The position numbers and the translations under genes are program-made. Under the pieces are notes generated by a model that was given only the letters and a program-made list of their open reading frames with translations, had not been told where the DNA came from and did no database searches. From Nitrospira sp. UBA2083 (GTDB lineage Bacteria > Nitrospirota > Nitrospiria > Nitrospirales > Nitrospiraceae), in assembly GCA_002331625.1 (NCBI GenBank), contig DCZN01000004.1, positions 2,738-28,309 of the forward strand: a stretch of 25,572 bases of DNA. The letters run 5' to 3'. The first letter of the stretch is position 1, and each line of letters begins with the position of its first letter. Below, piece by piece: positions 23,477-25,572 of the stretch.

Positions 23477-24514
23477 CTAATCCCAAGTCCGGGGATAGTA
23501 ACCAGTGTGCCAATATTCAAACAAAATAACTTTCCAAATTTCATCAACCGTTAAATGCTGTTCCCATGGAGGCATAACCGATGCCCACGGGAACCCTTCG
23601 TTAGGCAATCCAATCCCACCCTTAGACACACGCCAGAAGATAAACGTCTCTTGTAGCTGTGCGATTGTCCCAGGATCAGTGAAGTTTGCAGGAATTGGAT
23701 TGAAGGCAAAGGCATGGAGCCCACGCCCGTTCAAATTGTCTCCATGACAGAAATGGCAATTTTGGAAAAAGATCTCTCCACCCTCTCGCACATACTTCAG
23801 ATAGCCCTGGTTTTTGTCGTCCCATGGATTCGCATTGGGCTTCATCAATCGCCCCATGCCTTGTTCGACAATATTGGCATTTGAAAACTCTTGATCGTAC
23901 TTTCCTTCTGGATTGACTCGATATGGATTCTGGGAGGTCTGGAGCGTGTAGGTCTTGCCATGGACCTTGGTACTTGCGGGTGGCGCAGGATGAACCGTTC
24001 TGAGCTCAATTGGTTCTTCTGACTTCGGCATCATAGCATTGTAGGAAAAACCACCGACAAGAATTGGGATAAGCACAAGATAGGCGTAGCGCAAGAGTCG
24101 ATTCATTCCCGTTTGCGCATCGAGCACATTCATGATCGGCTGCTTGAACTTCTTCCAATCCTCTTCGTTGGCCGAGATCCACATAAACACCGTGACGAGT
24201 GCTACAGTCCCATACATGGCACGCACGCTGAATGGGATCGGAGGATACACTCGAAACTTCAGATAAAGCATCAAGAAGACCCAGAAGCCAATGCCCTGCC
24301 AAAACCGAGGGAGAGCCATGCCCATTGCGCTCATCATATAGCTCAACCCAGTAAAGCCGATCACGTAACAAGCTACTTCGAGCAGCATTTGGATCGGCAT
24401 GTATCCTTCAACTAGCCGTACTGTAGTGGATGGAACAACATCAAAAATCATCCCACCCAGCAGGAGCAACCCAGCTACTCCGATCAATGCACCTAAAGAC
24501 ATCAACGCTTTCAT
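23477..24514 (-). CDS. Polytopic membrane protein with C-terminal cytochrome c domain
   Basis: The 345-residue protein has about five membrane helices (roughly 4-24, 41-65, 72-89, 98-115 and 142-161), then a periplasmic linker with HPAPPASTKVHG and a class I cytochrome c domain: CHFCH (253-257) and the distal ligand Met314 (VMPPWEQHLT). The membrane part contains few histidines, so it is not an obvious cytochrome b, and I do not recognise its family. ATG 24514 has GGGAG seven bases upstream; a TTG at 24520 is too close to it. It lies 45 bases after the upstream cytochrome gene and 60 before the fusion gene. The three probably make one membrane electron-transfer complex. Confidence 0.85.
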   Translation of the reverse strand: MKALMSLGALIGVAGLLLLGGMIFDVVPSTTVRLVEGYMPIQMLLEVACYVIGFTGLSYMMSAMGMALPRFWQGIGFWVFLMLYLKFRVYPPIPFSVRAMYGTVALVTVFMWISANEEDWKKFKQPIMNVLDAQTGMNRLLRYAYLVLIPILVGGFSYNAMMPKSEEPIELRTVHPAPPASTKVHGKTYTLQTSQNPYRVNPEGKYDQEFSNANIVEQGMGRLMKPNANPWDDKNQGYLKYVREGGEIFFQNCHFCHGDNLNGRGLHAFAFNPIPANFTDPGTIAQLQETFIFWRVSKGGIGLPNEGFPWASVMPPWEQHLTVDEIWKVILFEYWHTGYYPRTWD

Positions 24515-24559
24515 CGGCAAACTCCCTTTACTCTCCGCATAACTGTCAACCGAGGGCTA

Positions 24560-25572
24560 CTAAATCTTCGGTGGAGGCGCCCCAGTCTTCACTTGCGACA
24601 AATAATCAACGATTTTTTTCAACGCACCAGCGCTCAACTTTTGACCGAAAACTTTCGGCATCGTGTTGTCGGGGAATGGCTTCACGACAAAGGCGCTGGG
24701 ATCAACGATAGACTCCATAATGTATTCGGTAGCGGACTTTGCCGTCCCTTTATACGTTGGATCCTTGATACGCTGAGCAGCGGTCGTCCCTTCTTCTAGC
24801 TTTGGCCCGATGGTCCCCATGGCCCCAGGAATCCCTGGAATTGTATGACAGGACACGCATTGCGCTTTGGCAAAAATTTGATCGACGGGTTCAGATCCAT
24901 CCGCCATTAAGGAAGTAGCACCTGCAGGCTTCTCGTCTGCTTGCTTCGGGCGATCCGCCTCGGGGATAAACTTCTCATAGGATTTAACGATCTCATCAAA
25001 GGATGGCGGCTCAACCCCTTCACGGAGATACATCCAGGTGTCAACGGCCGCAAGTTCAGGAAGACTGAGTGAAATTGGTGGTTTATGAATTGCCGGCATC
25101 GGACTTTCTTTGTCGTTTGTTCCCTTCACGCCATATCCAGCCACTACGTAGCAACTTGGGCAAGCATGTGATTCAGCAATATATTCCTGCACAGTTTCTG
25201 CCGTTCCGGATCCTGCGAACGCTTCCTTGACAGAGTATTCACGTTTCGCTGGATTACCCTTGGAGTACTTGGGATCCTCCAAGCGCTCCTTGCGGGTTGG
25301 CAGACCCAACAAATTAGGTGCGCGTTCACCAAGCATACCTGCATGGAAGGCATGACAGAGCGGACATTGACCTTTACCGATCGCACCCTGCTCCTTATTC
25401 TTTCCAACACCGCCAAAGATGATTTTTTCACCTTCATCAGCTAGTTGCTGTGGCGTCATTGAATCCCAGGTCTTCTTCTCCTCAACGGGCGGGAAACCAC
25501 CCTCCACTTGCGGCAACCAGTTCCCGTAACCGGATAGGAACGCGGCCACGAAGAACATGAACCCGCCGATCA
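24560..25572 (-). CDS. Two-domain cytochrome c with N-terminal membrane helix (partial, 5' end outside window)
   Basis: The frame is open to the right edge, and codons before the first ATG (25558) still encode hydrophobic residues (IGGF then MFFVAAFLSGYGNWL), so the true start probably lies outside. Counting from that Met, the first cytochrome c domain has CPLCH (65-69) and Met154 (SPMP), and the second has CVSCH (234-238) and Met300 (TMPKVFG). The two domains are related: YIAESHACPSCYVV in the first lines up with YIMESIVDPSAFVV in the second, so the CPSCY at 133-137 is not an ordinary heme site. The soluble part would be periplasmic. It is the first visible gene of the cytochrome cluster. 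Confidence 0.87.
   Translation of the reverse strand, partial: IGGFMFFVAAFLSGYGNWLPQVEGGFPPVEEKKTWDSMTPQQLADEGEKIIFGGVGKNKEQGAIGKGQCPLCHAFHAGMLGERAPNLLGLPTRKERLEDPKYSKGNPAKREYSVKEAFAGSGTAETVQEYIAESHACPSCYVVAGYGVKGTNDKESPMPAIHKPPISLSLPELAAVDTWMYLREGVEPPSFDEIVKSYEKFIPEADRPKQADEKPAGATSLMADGSEPVDQIFAKAQCVSCHTIPGIPGAMGTIGPKLEEGTTAAQRIKDPTYKGTAKSATEYIMESIVDPSAFVVKPFPDNTMPKVFGQKLSAGALKKIVDYLSQVKTGAPPPKI

Noticed and set aside
1..25572. tRNA or rRNA genes, CRISPR arrays, transposase genes
   Set aside because: I looked for cloverleaf features, repeat-spacer patterns and transposase motifs and found none convincing by eye.

Overview
The window looks like a chromosomal segment of a Nitrospira-type bacterium (phylum Nitrospirota). 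This is an inference from three things: c-type cytochromes combined with an ethylbenzene-dehydrogenase-like (NxrC-like) heme-b domain, a mobA gene directly downstream of them, and a 126-bp inverted-repeat element of a kind I recall from Nitrospira intergenic regions. No rRNA or other phylogenetic marker is present to confirm it. Both edges cut genes: a minus-strand gene start lies at 1-62, and a cytochrome gene runs off the right edge.

Left part (1-9030), accessory in character and on mixed strands. A minus-strand pair encodes an uncharacterised protein with HELMH and two CXXC motifs and a four-cluster ferredoxin; the two genes are separated by the inverted-repeat element. A plus-strand seven-bladed WD40 protein follows, then a minus-strand MNT/HEPN pair resembling a type VII toxin-antitoxin, then a plus-strand thioredoxin-fold protein. 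Next is 0.7 kb of AT-rich, hairpin-rich DNA with DnaA-box-like sites. After that come an aldo/keto reductase and a small exported protein (both minus), a 0.6-kb regulatory gap, and a plus-strand RTX calcium-binding protein that is probably exported by type I secretion.

Right part (9137-25572) is one continuous run of minus-strand genes. In transcription order it contains: (i) three cytochrome genes (membrane-anchored two-domain cytochrome c, polytopic cytochrome c, and a diheme cytochrome c fused to a heme-b domain), ended by a strong intrinsic terminator; (ii) mobA and a family 9 glycosyltransferase; (iii) argS, tgt, yajC, secD and secF, which are tRNA and protein-export housekeeping genes; (iv) a large Cache/HAMP/PAS histidine kinase translationally coupled to a sigma-54 response regulator.

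How the genes may work together: the cytochromes probably form a membrane electron-transfer module facing the periplasm. MobA would supply the guanylylated molybdenum cofactor needed by DMSO-reductase-family enzymes such as nitrite oxidoreductase, which are not in this window. The ferredoxin and HELMH protein could be accessory or maturation factors for such enzymes, but that is speculative. The most interesting unexplained items are the inverted-repeat element, the HELMH/CXXC protein, the heme-b/heme-c fusion, a Cys4 insertion in the sigma-54 regulator, and the AT-rich DnaA-box region.
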